Of a stretch of 64,000 bases of DNA, positions 1 through 9,695 are shown piece by piece. Below the pieces are notes generated by a model, which was not told the origin of the DNA, searched no databases, and saw nothing but the letters and a program-made list of their open reading frames with translations. This DNA is from G963662905 sp963676725. GTDB taxonomy: Bacteria > Bacteroidota > Bacteroidia > Bacteroidales > WRLA01. Position numbers and translations under genes: made by a program. The stretch is taken from the NCBI GenBank assembly GCA_963676725.1, contig OY781463.1, forward strand, positions 3,782,001-3,846,000, written 5' to 3'. How positions within the stretch are numbered: position 1 is the stretch's first letter; each line of letters opens with the position of its first letter.

Positions 1-314
1 TGACCCATATCGGCAATTGAAACAAAAAATGCCTACTTTCGTTGAATGCTGAATATTATTCACAAACAACTTCCATCATAAAACAAAGCCGCTTGAAAAT
101 AATTGATGAGAAAAATTCAAACCACAAAAAAAATTACTCAAAATATTTTTAAAAATAATCCAAATTATAAGCAACCCTTTAATCATTATATAGTCTCGTA
201 GTATGAGAACACAGGATAATCTTGTGTTTTGACCAATTTTTTTTAACTTTGGTCGATTTTTTATAAGAAAACCCTTTATTCAATTCATTAATTATTAACC
301 AAAATTCAAATTCT
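1..314. other. Intergenic leader region, no gene seen
   Basis: A/T-rich stretch before the giant secreted-protein gene. I see no convincing reading frame on either strand; a stop triplet at the very first bases could be the end of a gene outside the window, which cannot be tested here. The only recognisable element is the promoter at 222-251. Confidence 0.5.
222..251 (+). promoter_or_regulatory. Bacteroidota sigma-ABfr promoter for the giant T9SS protein
   Basis: TTG at 222-224, exactly 19 bases, then TAACTTTG at 244-251, matching the TTTG/N19/TAnnTTTG consensus of the Bacteroidota primary sigma factor. Transcription should start near 258, giving a leader of about 57 nt without a Shine-Dalgarno sequence. 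Confidence 0.75.
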
Positions 315-3300
315 ATGCGTAGAATTACCAGGTTTCTTTCCTTGCTGTTAGTAATGATACTAACAACAACGGCTACTTTCGCAGATTTCGTGGGAGTAGA
401 AGGGGGTACCAGTGGAACATCGTATGTGCCGGTTTACGGCTTTTACGATTACAGCTGGTCCCGAACAGTTTATCTCCAGTCAGATCTGGGAGATGCAAAA
501 ACTATTGAAAGTATTGCATACCAGCTCTACACAAGTCCTTCAGGTTATGTAATGCCGAACCAGTCAATCTGGATGAAGCATACAACTGATGCCACAATCA
601 CTTCAGGTGCGTATCAGGATCCAGCCGCAAACGGATTTACTAAAGTTTATGACGGAGCCATTGATTTTACCGGTACAGCCGGCGATTGGTTCGAAGTTGT
701 TTTTAACACATCCGACTTCGACTATAATGGCACCGATAATCTATTAGTCATTTGGGAAAACCGCGATGGCAATTATGCCAGTGGTTATCCAAGGTGGTAT
801 TATGCTTCAACTTCATCTAGATCGACTTACAGGTATGCTGATAATTCTTTCCCAACAACAGCTGGGTCTATCAGTTCTTACTTACCAAACACACGCTTTT
901 TCTACACTCCGGTTCCTCCTGCAACATCAGGAATGATGCACGGTATTGTAGAAAATACTGCTACCGGCGATCCTATTCCAGGCGCTGCTATTACAGCTAC
1001 TGAAACAACAACTATGATGGAGTACACATGGATGTCTGGCGAAAACGGTGTATATTATATGCCCGTAGCAGCCGGTACCTATGATCTTGACTTCGTTAAA
1101 ACAGGTTTCGCTGCAGCTGCTCAGGCAGGTATTGTTGTTGTTAACGGCGACACTACTGAAGTTCCTGATGTAACAATGACAGAAACTGCTTATCAGCCAA
1201 TGTTTGCTGTTGCTACAGTAAACGCTACTGACAATGCTTGTCTTGTTGAATGGGGCCTTCCTTCAGGTGAATACGAAATCGTTTATGACGATGGCGTAGC
1301 TGAAAACTATATTGCATGGTTCTTTGGCGGCAATATGAATGCCGTTAAATTTACACCTGCCGGTTATCCTGCAGATGTTACCGGTGGTAAAGTTTATGTA
1401 GGTGACGGAACATATCCTGCAGGTGGCACATTCCTTGGCGTTGACTTTGGAATTGCTGTTTATGATGACAATGGTGTAAACGGAATGCCCGGTACACTGC
1501 TCGATTCTATTGTTGTTACTCCTAACGACTTTGGTTGGGTAGAATTTTCAGGCTTAACTGCTACTATTGAAGATGGCGACTTTTATATCGCTATGGTTCA
1601 AGGTGGTAACTATCCTGATTGTGCACCAATTGGTGTTGACGAAACTCCTCCACAGAAATTCCGTAGCTATAGCCGCAACTTAGGTGCCGGTGCAGCTTGG
1701 TCTGTTTCTGCTTATCAGGATTTCATGATTCACGCTATGGTTGACGGACCACAAGGTGGTGCCGGAGATTTTGCACGTGGTGGATTAGTGATTCCTTCTA
1801 CAGACACTCGTGATGTAAACAGCCTAAACCCATCTGCTGCAACTCGTGGTATGGAAGGTACTGCTGCTTATCAGCCTGTTCAAGGCCAAACACGCGGTGT
1901 TGATCATTATGCTGTTTATCGTGTTTCTAATTTCGATCCTGAAGATCCAATGGATCCGGGTGTTGAAACACTCCTTAATAATAATGTAAGCGGCCTTACA
2001 TATAATGATAACGGCTTTGGCGCTCTTGCCAGCGGTTACTATCGTTATAATGTATATGCTGTTTATGAAAGCGGTGAAGTTTCTGATGCAGCTGTTACCA
2101 ATGTTGTTGGTCACGCTTTGCGTTATGACATTACTGTTGAAATCGCAACTACTGATGGATCAAGCCCAGAAGGAGCATATGTTATGCTTAGCGGTCTTGA
2201 GTATCCTTACGAAATGTATGAAGCTTTTGCTCCTGCATCAGGTGTTGTTGTATTCGAAGATGTATGGGACGGAACATACGACTTCTCTGTAGTTCTTAAC
2301 GGATTCGATCCTTACGAAATGATGGGTATGACCATTGACGAAGTAATGACAATCCCTGTTATGCTCAGTGAAACAAAAGTTCCTGCCAGAGGCCTTTATG
2401 TAGATCCTGTTACTCAGGTTGCTACTTGGTTCCCTCCGGGAGAATTCCCAGCAGAAGAATGGACTTTTGACGCCGGTATTCCTGCAGACTTTACCATTGT
2501 AAACGGTGGTACATGTACTGCAACATGGGAAGCTTCTACCTATAATGGTGGACTGAACGGTACACAAATGGCTTTCGTTAATAGCGATGGCGCAGGTTCT
2601 ACTTGTGGCACTATGGATGAACAACTGATCACTTCTGTTGTAAACACAGGTGGTGTAAGCGAACTCTATCTTGACTTTGACCAGCACTTCCAACAGTATG
2701 TATCAAGTATTGGTGATGTTGATATTTGGGATGGTACTGCATGGCAGACTGTTTATTCAATTTCCTCATCAATTGGTGGATTTGGTGCTCCAAACCATCA
2801 ACATATCGATATTACTGCTTATGCAAACATTGGCATGAAAGTACGTTTCCATTATTATCAAGCAGACTGGGATTACTGGTGGGCTATTGATAATGTGAAA
2901 GTATGGGACGGCGTTGGCGGCAAAGGTGCTCGCGAACTCTCTTCTTATAATGTATATCTTGATGCTGCTTTAGTTGGTAGTACTCCTGCTGATGTATTAA
3001 CTTGGACATATCAAAACCTGAACTTCGGTCAAACTTATGTTGCCGGTGTTGGTGCTGTATATAGCTCAGGCGTATCAGAAATTATTACTTATGAATTCAC
3101 AGCTGCATTCTTACCTCCTCCAAGAAACCTTGAAGGTGAAGTAATGGATCATGACGCAATCTTAACATGGGATTTCCCACTCGAAGGTGGTCCTTATTTC
3201 CGCGTTCTTGGTACACAAAGCCGTGAAAACACAAATCCAAATGTTGAAGCTTCTTCAACTCATCGTGATGTAGAAGTTCTTACACAAACACGTGCCCTTT

Positions 3301-6300
3301 TCGATCTTCAGTTTGACTATGCCGCTACAGGTGGTGCAGCAGCTGGTGAAGCAGGTGCTGAATGTGACGGAACATATATCTATACTACAAAATGGAATGG
3401 TTCAGAATATTATCGTTATGCTCTTGACGGAACATTCATGAATACTTTTACCGTTGCCGGTACTAGTGGTATCCGTGACCTAGCATATGACGGTACATAT
3501 TTCTATGGCGCTGCTGCTTCAACAAGTTTATATCAAATGGACTTTACTCCAGGTTCTGAAACATTAATCACCACAATCTCTGCAGCTACTGCCACTCGTG
3601 CATGTGCTTATGATGATGGTGCAGATGGTTTCTGGGGAAATAACTGGTCAACAGCCATTACACTTTATAGCCGTACAGGAGCCAACCTAAACTCATTTGC
3701 AGTTGGTGCTTTTGGTTCTTATTATGGTTTTGCTTATGATAACTTCTCATCAGGCGGCCCATTCCTTTGGGGATTTAGCCAAGATGGCTCAGGTGGTGTA
3801 CTCGTACAATACGATATCGCTACAGGAACAGAAACTGGTGTATCTCATGATGTTATTGCTGACGTAGGTATTGCTGGCGACCTTGCCGGTGGTCTCTTTA
3901 CACAAGGCGGCATCGTTGGATCTTCCGTAACTATTGGCGGTTGTGTTCAAAACTCTTCTATCTTTGGTTATGAACTTACTGCTACCGGTGGCGGTGGTGG
4001 TGGTGGCGGACAGGCTCCAAACCTGATCGCTTACAATATCTACCGTGATGGTTTCTATATTGGTCAAACCGACGAAAACACTCGCACATATACTGATGTT
4101 TATGCTCCAGCCGGAACACATTATTATTCAGTAACTGCAGTTTATGGAGCTCCTACTGCCGGTGAATCACTGGAAGAAGGCCCAATTGAACTTTATATCT
4201 ATGGTGAAGGTACACTTACAGGTAATGTTAGTGTAATGGGAACACCTCTTGTACCTTTAGAAGGTGCTACAGTAACTGCTTTCCGTGAAGTTGGTGATGA
4301 ACTGATTTACGAAGCTATGGCTACAACTGATATGAACGGTGCTTATTCAATGACTGTTCTTGAAGCTTGTTATACTGTTGTTTGTGAAGCCGATGGTTTC
4401 CAACCACAAGAAGTAAACGGACAGTGTATCAATAATGGTGGCAGCACTATTGTTGATTTCATTATGCTTGAGTTCCCAGACCCTGCACTTGGTGTTTATG
4501 CTGAGCGCAACTATGAGCATACTCAAGTTGATGTAACATGGTACGAGCCTACAAACTATTATGAAATCATTTATGATAATGATACTCCTACAAACGTAAC
4601 TGCTTGGGACGTAGCTGGAAACATGAATGCTGTTAAATTTACCCCTGCCGGATATCCTTGCGATGTTCTTGGTGGTAAAGTGAACATTTATGATGGTAGC
4701 TGGCCAAGTGGAAACTCTTTGCAAGCATTCAAAATGAAGGTTGTTCTTGCTGATGGTGTAGACGGAATGCCCGGAACTGCTATCGACAGTGTAGAAGTAA
4801 TGCCTTCAGCCCATGGTTGGGTAGAATTCAGTTTCAGCGGTGGCAACATGGTTGAAGAAGGTGATTTCTATCTCGTTATGGTTCAAGGAACAGACTATCC
4901 AAACTGTGCCCCTATTGCTGTTGATGGTACTTCAGGTGCCAACCGCAGCTACAGCCGCTACATCTCTGGTGGTCGTGATTGGGAAATGAGCTCATACCAG
5001 GATTATATGATCCGCGCTCAAGTATACAGCCCAACAAGTGGCCGCATGGCCCTCAACTTCAATGAAAACATTGAAGGCGAAGTTGGAACAACTGCCAATA
5101 CTTTAAGCAAGTATGCTGTAACTACTCCTCAAGTAACTACACAAAAAATGGGACGTTATGTAGGCATCAATACTGCCGATAACCGTGAGCTGGAAAGCTA
5201 TACTGTTTATCGTCTGGAGCAAGGCCAAGAAAACGATCCTAGCGTATGGACATTCCTTTCTGAAGGACAAACAGAAACCTTCTATGTTGATATGGATTGG
5301 CCAACACTCCCAGCTGGTTTCTACCGCTATGCAGTAGTTAGTGTATATTCTTTCAATCAGTCAGAACCTGCATTCTCTAATGTTGTAGGTCGTCTGCAAG
5401 ATTCAGATGTAACGATTATTGTTAGCACAAATACAGGTGACAGCCCAGAAGGCGCCCTTGTTAGTTTGACTCCTCAAGCAACAGGTATTCCTATGGAAAT
5501 GTATGCTCCTGAAGATGGTGTTACTTTATTCCACGAAACACCAAACGGTTGGTACAACCTTGATGTAAGCAAGCCAGGTTACGAATCTTACGTACTCGAA
5601 GGTCTGTATATCAATGCAGATATCGAAATCGAAGTGGTTCTTAACGAAGCATGTCTGCCTCCACAAATGTTCAACGTTACTATGGACGGTATCGCAACAT
5701 GGTTACCACCAGTACTTGAGTATGAAGAAGTATTCTTCGAAGGTTTTGAAGGCGGAAGCATTCCTTCAGGCTGGACACAGATTACTGATCCAAACATGAA
5801 CCCTGATATGTGGACTGTTCAAACAGGTGGCCCTGGTGGCAACCCAGCAGGCGCATTCGAAGGCGAATACAATGCAACATTTACTGGAAGTTCATCAATC
5901 ACTAAACTTGTTACTCCTGCAATTGACCTTAGTGGTGCTATTGCTCCTGAATTAAGTTTCTGGTTTGCACAACCTGCAAGCAGTGGTCAAGACAAACTTT
6001 CAGTATTCTATAAAAACTCCTCTAGCGGTAGCTGGCAAGCCCTTATTGCAGAAGCCGGTGACGTTGATATTTGGACTAAGCGCAATATTGATCTTCCAAA
6101 CCCAACAGGAACTTATTACTTCGCATTTGAAGGAACAGCTCCTACAACCGGTGGTGAAGGCATTGCACTTGACAATGTACGCGTAGTTAAAGGCGTTGAG
6201 CCAGGTGACGACAGAGCACTCGAAGGATATAATGTATACCTGAATGGCCTGTTCCAAGATTTCACTACTGAGCTTACCTATACTTATACAGGACTTACCG

Positions 6301-9300
6301 TAGCTCAAACATACATTGGTGGCGTTAGCGCTAAGTATACAAACTGCGAAAGCCCAATTGTACTCTATCCATTTACTTATTATACTTGTGATTTCTTTGC
6401 ACCGATCCGTAACCTCGAAGCTACACTGATCAATTGTGACGTTCAGCTTACTTGGGAACCACCGGGAGACCTCGAGCCACAAGAATATGATATTGTTTAT
6501 ACTGACAATACTGCCGAAAATGCTACTGCATGGAACGTTGTTGATAGTGAAAACGCACTGCGCATGACCCCAGCCGGTTATCCTTGCGACATCCTCTCTA
6601 TCTCCTTAAACATCTATGACGGTACTTGGCCAGCAGGTAATATCCTCAACCCAATGGAAGTTCTTGTTTATGCCGGTGACGGTACAGGCGGACTCCCAGG
6701 AACACTTCTTGGAAGTAAAGTTGTTACTCCAACCGGATACAACTGGGTTACAGTTGATATGAGCGACCTTGGAATTACCATTACTGATGGTGACTTCTAC
6801 GCAGCTATGAAGCAAATCGGTGTTTATCCTGACTGTCCTCCAATCGGTATCGATGAAGGCGCTGGTGTAAACCGTAGCTATAGCCGTGCAGCTGGTGACC
6901 CATGGGGTGTTGCAGCTTATCAAGACTTTATGTTCAAAGCTCATGTATATGGTATGTACTTCGGTGACCGTGTACTTGAAGCCAGCAGCGTTGAAGTTCC
7001 TGCTACTGCTAATGTAAATGCCCTTACTGCTTCTGCTCCCGTTGTTCAAACAGGACTCCAGGAAGTTGGTTCCGGTAAATTTGTATATGCTGACGGCCGT
7101 GAAGCACGTGCATTACGTGGTTATAATGTGTACCGTGATGGTGACAAAATTAGTGATGCAATGTTAAGCCCGGGCTCTACAATTTATACTGATACTCCTC
7201 CTTACGGTGGTGTTTATGTATATGGTGTTACTGCTGAATACGACGAAGGCCATGCATGTGCCCTTGAAGTAGAAGTTGATGTTTGTGGTCATTTGCCAGC
7301 TCCTGAAGATCTTCAGGGCGAAGTAATGGATATGACAGCTCACCTGTGGTGGAATGCTCCTAATACAAGCCTTAGCACTTGGATGTATTATGACGATGGC
7401 GTTTATGCTTCTTCAGTTGGTGCCGGTGCAGCTCAGTTTGACGTAGCTGTTCGCTTCCCTGTAAGCGTTCTTGCTCCTTATGACGGACTGAACCTGACTA
7501 CACTGCGTATTTATATGTCAACCAGTGGTATTAACTCTGATTATATGGGCCGCGTTTATACAAAAGACGGTTCTAATGATCCTGTTGTTGTTGCTGAATT
7601 TGATATTGATGAAGCGAGCATCGTTTGGGATGCATGGAATGACTACGAACTGGAAACAGCTCTTGTTATCGATGCCTCTAAAGAACTTTGGTTCGGTTAT
7701 TATATTGATGAGCCCGACGGAGACTTTGCTGCTGCAGGATCTGCAGTTGCCGACGACGGACTTGGTAATATGATTTATTATAACGGCGCATGGGCTACAC
7801 TGCTCGAACTTGCCCCAACACTTGACTACAACTGGATGATACGTGCTTATGTAACAGATCAATCCGGTGACAAGATGGCTATGGCACCAATCAGCAGCGA
7901 TGTTCAGTATACTGAAGTTGGAGCAATTGCTTCTACAGACGTAGAACCACAAGCTACTGTTCTGCCTACAGGCAGCCGCGCTGTACTTCTTGGATACAAT
8001 GTTTACCGTGATGGTGACGATGACCCAGTAAACATGGACGTAATTGCTGACACTACTTATGATGATATGGACCTGCTCCCAGGTGTATACACTTATATCG
8101 TAACAGCTGTTTATGACGAAGGTGAATCTTATCCTGAAGGACCTATTGAAATTCGTTTGGGTGAACTTCCAGTTCCTCCAGTAAACTTAGCTGCTGACGT
8201 ACAATGTAATGACATCTTACTGACTTGGGGAGATCCAGACGTAACACTTTGGGACGACTTCGAAATGTATGCTGACTTTACACTTGATATGAACCCATGG
8301 ACACTCCTTGATGTGGATGGCGCAAATACTTATGGTATTACTGACGTTACATTCCCGAACAGTGGTGCACCTATGGCATTCATCGTATTCAATTCACTGG
8401 CAACTACTCCTCCATTGAGCGAGAATTATGCACACAGTGGTGATAAGATGGCTGCTAGTTTTGCTGCAACTGCTCCTCCGAACAATGACTATATGATTAC
8501 TCCTATGGTTATGATTGAGGATGGTGATGTTCTTAGTTTCTATGCTAAGTCTTATACTGACCAGTATGGCCTTGAGCGTTTCAATGTTCTGGTAAGTACT
8601 ACAGGAGTTGATCCTGCAGACTTTACTATGATCAGCGAAGGCGACTATGTTGAAGCTCCTGTTGATGCTTATGGCGAATTTACTTATGACCTTAGCGCTT
8701 ATGCCGGTCAGGAAGTATATCTTGCTATCCATTGTGTTTCCAACGATGCGTTCATCTTCTTTGTTGATGATGTATATGTAGGTCCTGCACAAGGAAAAGT
8801 TGCTCAGGCATTCAATCCAAATGCTAATACTGTTGCAAACCGCACAGAAGTAGCTTGGAACGGTGAAGTATATGCTCCTAAGTCTAATGTACGTCTTGAT
8901 CGCGCACTCCAAGGATACAATGTATTTATGGATGACGCACAAATCAACACTGCACTTATTATGGAAGAGTTCTATCTTGTAGAAGGTGTTGAAGCCGGTA
9001 CATACGGATTCCAGGTGAATGCTGTATACGACGAAGGTACTTCTGAAAAAACAGATGTACTCGAAGTAACTGTTGAAGAGTATGTTGCTCCTGGCGAACT
9101 TATGGGTATGATCAACAACGATGGTTATCCTGAACTTACATGGACTGCTCCTGCAGGTCGTGCACTGGAAGGTTACAACGTTTATAGGGATGGTGAAGTA
9201 ATTGCCGAAGGCGTTACTGACATGACTTATGTTGATACAAACCCTGTTACAAATACTACAAATTGTTATGTTGTAACAGCTCTTTATACAGACTGTGAAA

Positions 9301-9587
9301 GCGTACCTACAAACGAGGTTTGTCTGCTTGTTGGCATCAATGATCTAGACGCAACTGAAATCAGTGTATATCCGAACCCTGCTAAGGACAATGTTTATGT
9401 CCGTCATAACGGCCAGATCGAACAGATCACCGTTGTTAATGCAGTTGGTCAGGTAGTTGCTGAAATCATGTCTACTGAAACTGTTGTTACAATCAACACA
9501 AACAACTTCGAATCAGGTGTTTATATGCTGCGCATGCGTGCTGCTGACGGAACACTCACTACGAAGCGTGTTACCATTGCTGAATAA
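315..9587 (+). CDS. Giant secreted multidomain protein with T9SS type A sorting domain
   Basis: 3090 residues. A signal peptide (about 1-23, hydrophobic LSLLLVMIL) starts it and a T9SS type A sorting domain (about 3014-3090, beginning ISVYPNPAKDN) ends it, so it is expected to be exported by Sec, carried across the outer membrane by the type IX system and placed on or outside the cell. In between are carboxypeptidase-regulatory-like beta domains (about 205-290, 604-672, 1299-1389, 1697-1776), three copies of a 160-residue module (319-479, 1416-1572, 2057-2215) each with FTPAGYP/MTPAGYP, a GDFY motif and a YSR motif, a more distant fourth copy (2354-2516), jelly-roll or cleaved-adhesin-like domains (714-866, 1806-1961, 2646-2824), a propeller-like stretch (1006-1189), an eight-glycine run (1225-1232), and repeated Fn3-like units marked by GYNVYRDG. 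No catalytic motif was seen; an adhesin or matrix role is inference. It has its own promoter and terminator. Confidence 0.85.
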   Translation: MRRITRFLSLLLVMILTTTATFADFVGVEGGTSGTSYVPVYGFYDYSWSRTVYLQSDLGDAKTIESIAYQLYTSPSGYVMPNQSIWMKHTTDATITSGAYQDPAANGFTKVYDGAIDFTGTAGDWFEVVFNTSDFDYNGTDNLLVIWENRDGNYASGYPRWYYASTSSRSTYRYADNSFPTTAGSISSYLPNTRFFYTPVPPATSGMMHGIVENTATGDPIPGAAITATETTTMMEYTWMSGENGVYYMPVAAGTYDLDFVKTGFAAAAQAGIVVVNGDTTEVPDVTMTETAYQPMFAVATVNATDNACLVEWGLPSGEYEIVYDDGVAENYIAWFFGGNMNAVKFTPAGYPADVTGGKVYVGDGTYPAGGTFLGVDFGIAVYDDNGVNGMPGTLLDSIVVTPNDFGWVEFSGLTATIEDGDFYIAMVQGGNYPDCAPIGVDETPPQKFRSYSRNLGAGAAWSVSAYQDFMIHAMVDGPQGGAGDFARGGLVIPSTDTRDVNSLNPSAATRGMEGTAAYQPVQGQTRGVDHYAVYRVSNFDPEDPMDPGVETLLNNNVSGLTYNDNGFGALASGYYRYNVYAVYESGEVSDAAVTNVVGHALRYDITVEIATTDGSSPEGAYVMLSGLEYPYEMYEAFAPASGVVVFEDVWDGTYDFSVVLNGFDPYEMMGMTIDEVMTIPVMLSETKVPARGLYVDPVTQVATWFPPGEFPAEEWTFDAGIPADFTIVNGGTCTATWEASTYNGGLNGTQMAFVNSDGAGSTCGTMDEQLITSVVNTGGVSELYLDFDQHFQQYVSSIGDVDIWDGTAWQTVYSISSSIGGFGAPNHQHIDITAYANIGMKVRFHYYQADWDYWWAIDNVKVWDGVGGKGARELSSYNVYLDAALVGSTPADVLTWTYQNLNFGQTYVAGVGAVYSSGVSEIITYEFTAAFLPPPRNLEGEVMDHDAILTWDFPLEGGPYFRVLGTQSRENTNPNVEASSTHRDVEVLTQTRALFDLQFDYAATGGAAAGEAGAECDGTYIYTTKWNGSEYYRYALDGTFMNTFTVAGTSGIRDLAYDGTYFYGAAASTSLYQMDFTPGSETLITTISAATATRACAYDDGADGFWGNNWSTAITLYSRTGANLNSFAVGAFGSYYGFAYDNFSSGGPFLWGFSQDGSGGVLVQYDIATGTETGVSHDVIADVGIAGDLAGGLFTQGGIVGSSVTIGGCVQNSSIFGYELTATGGGGGGGGQAPNLIAYNIYRDGFYIGQTDENTRTYTDVYAPAGTHYYSVTAVYGAPTAGESLEEGPIELYIYGEGTLTGNVSVMGTPLVPLEGATVTAFREVGDELIYEAMATTDMNGAYSMTVLEACYTVVCEADGFQPQEVNGQCINNGGSTIVDFIMLEFPDPALGVYAERNYEHTQVDVTWYEPTNYYEIIYDNDTPTNVTAWDVAGNMNAVKFTPAGYPCDVLGGKVNIYDGSWPSGNSLQAFKMKVVLADGVDGMPGTAIDSVEVMPSAHGWVEFSFSGGNMVEEGDFYLVMVQGTDYPNCAPIAVDGTSGANRSYSRYISGGRDWEMSSYQDYMIRAQVYSPTSGRMALNFNENIEGEVGTTANTLSKYAVTTPQVTTQKMGRYVGINTADNRELESYTVYRLEQGQENDPSVWTFLSEGQTETFYVDMDWPTLPAGFYRYAVVSVYSFNQSEPAFSNVVGRLQDSDVTIIVSTNTGDSPEGALVSLTPQATGIPMEMYAPEDGVTLFHETPNGWYNLDVSKPGYESYVLEGLYINADIEIEVVLNEACLPPQMFNVTMDGIATWLPPVLEYEEVFFEGFEGGSIPSGWTQITDPNMNPDMWTVQTGGPGGNPAGAFEGEYNATFTGSSSITKLVTPAIDLSGAIAPELSFWFAQPASSGQDKLSVFYKNSSSGSWQALIAEAGDVDIWTKRNIDLPNPTGTYYFAFEGTAPTTGGEGIALDNVRVVKGVEPGDDRALEGYNVYLNGLFQDFTTELTYTYTGLTVAQTYIGGVSAKYTNCESPIVLYPFTYYTCDFFAPIRNLEATLINCDVQLTWEPPGDLEPQEYDIVYTDNTAENATAWNVVDSENALRMTPAGYPCDILSISLNIYDGTWPAGNILNPMEVLVYAGDGTGGLPGTLLGSKVVTPTGYNWVTVDMSDLGITITDGDFYAAMKQIGVYPDCPPIGIDEGAGVNRSYSRAAGDPWGVAAYQDFMFKAHVYGMYFGDRVLEASSVEVPATANVNALTASAPVVQTGLQEVGSGKFVYADGREARALRGYNVYRDGDKISDAMLSPGSTIYTDTPPYGGVYVYGVTAEYDEGHACALEVEVDVCGHLPAPEDLQGEVMDMTAHLWWNAPNTSLSTWMYYDDGVYASSVGAGAAQFDVAVRFPVSVLAPYDGLNLTTLRIYMSTSGINSDYMGRVYTKDGSNDPVVVAEFDIDEASIVWDAWNDYELETALVIDASKELWFGYYIDEPDGDFAAAGSAVADDGLGNMIYYNGAWATLLELAPTLDYNWMIRAYVTDQSGDKMAMAPISSDVQYTEVGAIASTDVEPQATVLPTGSRAVLLGYNVYRDGDDDPVNMDVIADTTYDDMDLLPGVYTYIVTAVYDEGESYPEGPIEIRLGELPVPPVNLAADVQCNDILLTWGDPDVTLWDDFEMYADFTLDMNPWTLLDVDGANTYGITDVTFPNSGAPMAFIVFNSLATTPPLSENYAHSGDKMAASFAATAPPNNDYMITPMVMIEDGDVLSFYAKSYTDQYGLERFNVLVSTTGVDPADFTMISEGDYVEAPVDAYGEFTYDLSAYAGQEVYLAIHCVSNDAFIFFVDDVYVGPAQGKVAQAFNPNANTVANRTEVAWNGEVYAPKSNVRLDRALQGYNVFMDDAQINTALIMEEFYLVEGVEAGTYGFQVNAVYDEGTSEKTDVLEVTVEEYVAPGELMGMINNDGYPELTWTAPAGRALEGYNVYRDGEVIAEGVTDMTYVDTNPVTNTTNCYVVTALYTDCESVPTNEVCLLVGINDLDATEISVYPNPAKDNVYVRHNGQIEQITVVNAVGQVVAEIMSTETVVTINTNNFESGVYMLRMRAADGTLTTKRVTIAE

Positions 9588-9608
9588 TCATTCGCAATAA
9601 TATATGAT

Positions 9609-9640
9609 AAAGCGCCCCGAATACTCGGGGCGCTTTTTTT
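9609..9640 (+). terminator. Rho-independent terminator after the giant protein gene
   Basis: A 12-bp perfect stem (AAAGCGCCCCGA and TCGGGGCGCTTT) with a 4-nt loop, followed by a T run. It ends the transcript 20 bases after the stop codon. Confidence 0.92.
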
Positions 9641-9641
9641 A

Positions 9642-9674
9642 TTTGATCGATATCCATACGAATTCTTACTTTTG
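9642..9674 (+). promoter_or_regulatory. Promoter of the acyl-AMP ligase gene
   Basis: TTTG at 9642-9645 and TACTTTTG at 9667-9674, spaced by 21 bases. The -7 box covers a possible TTG start at 9672, so that codon would lie upstream of the transcript start; the ATG at 9696 is the likely start. Confidence 0.65.
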
Positions 9675-9695
9675 CACCAACCTATTATACGATTT

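Noticed and set aside
1824..8942. Many reading frames of 70-180 codons antisense or out of frame within the giant protein gene
   Set aside because: They overlap a continuous, domain-rich 3090-codon gene, carry no promoters or known domains and reflect its codon bias.
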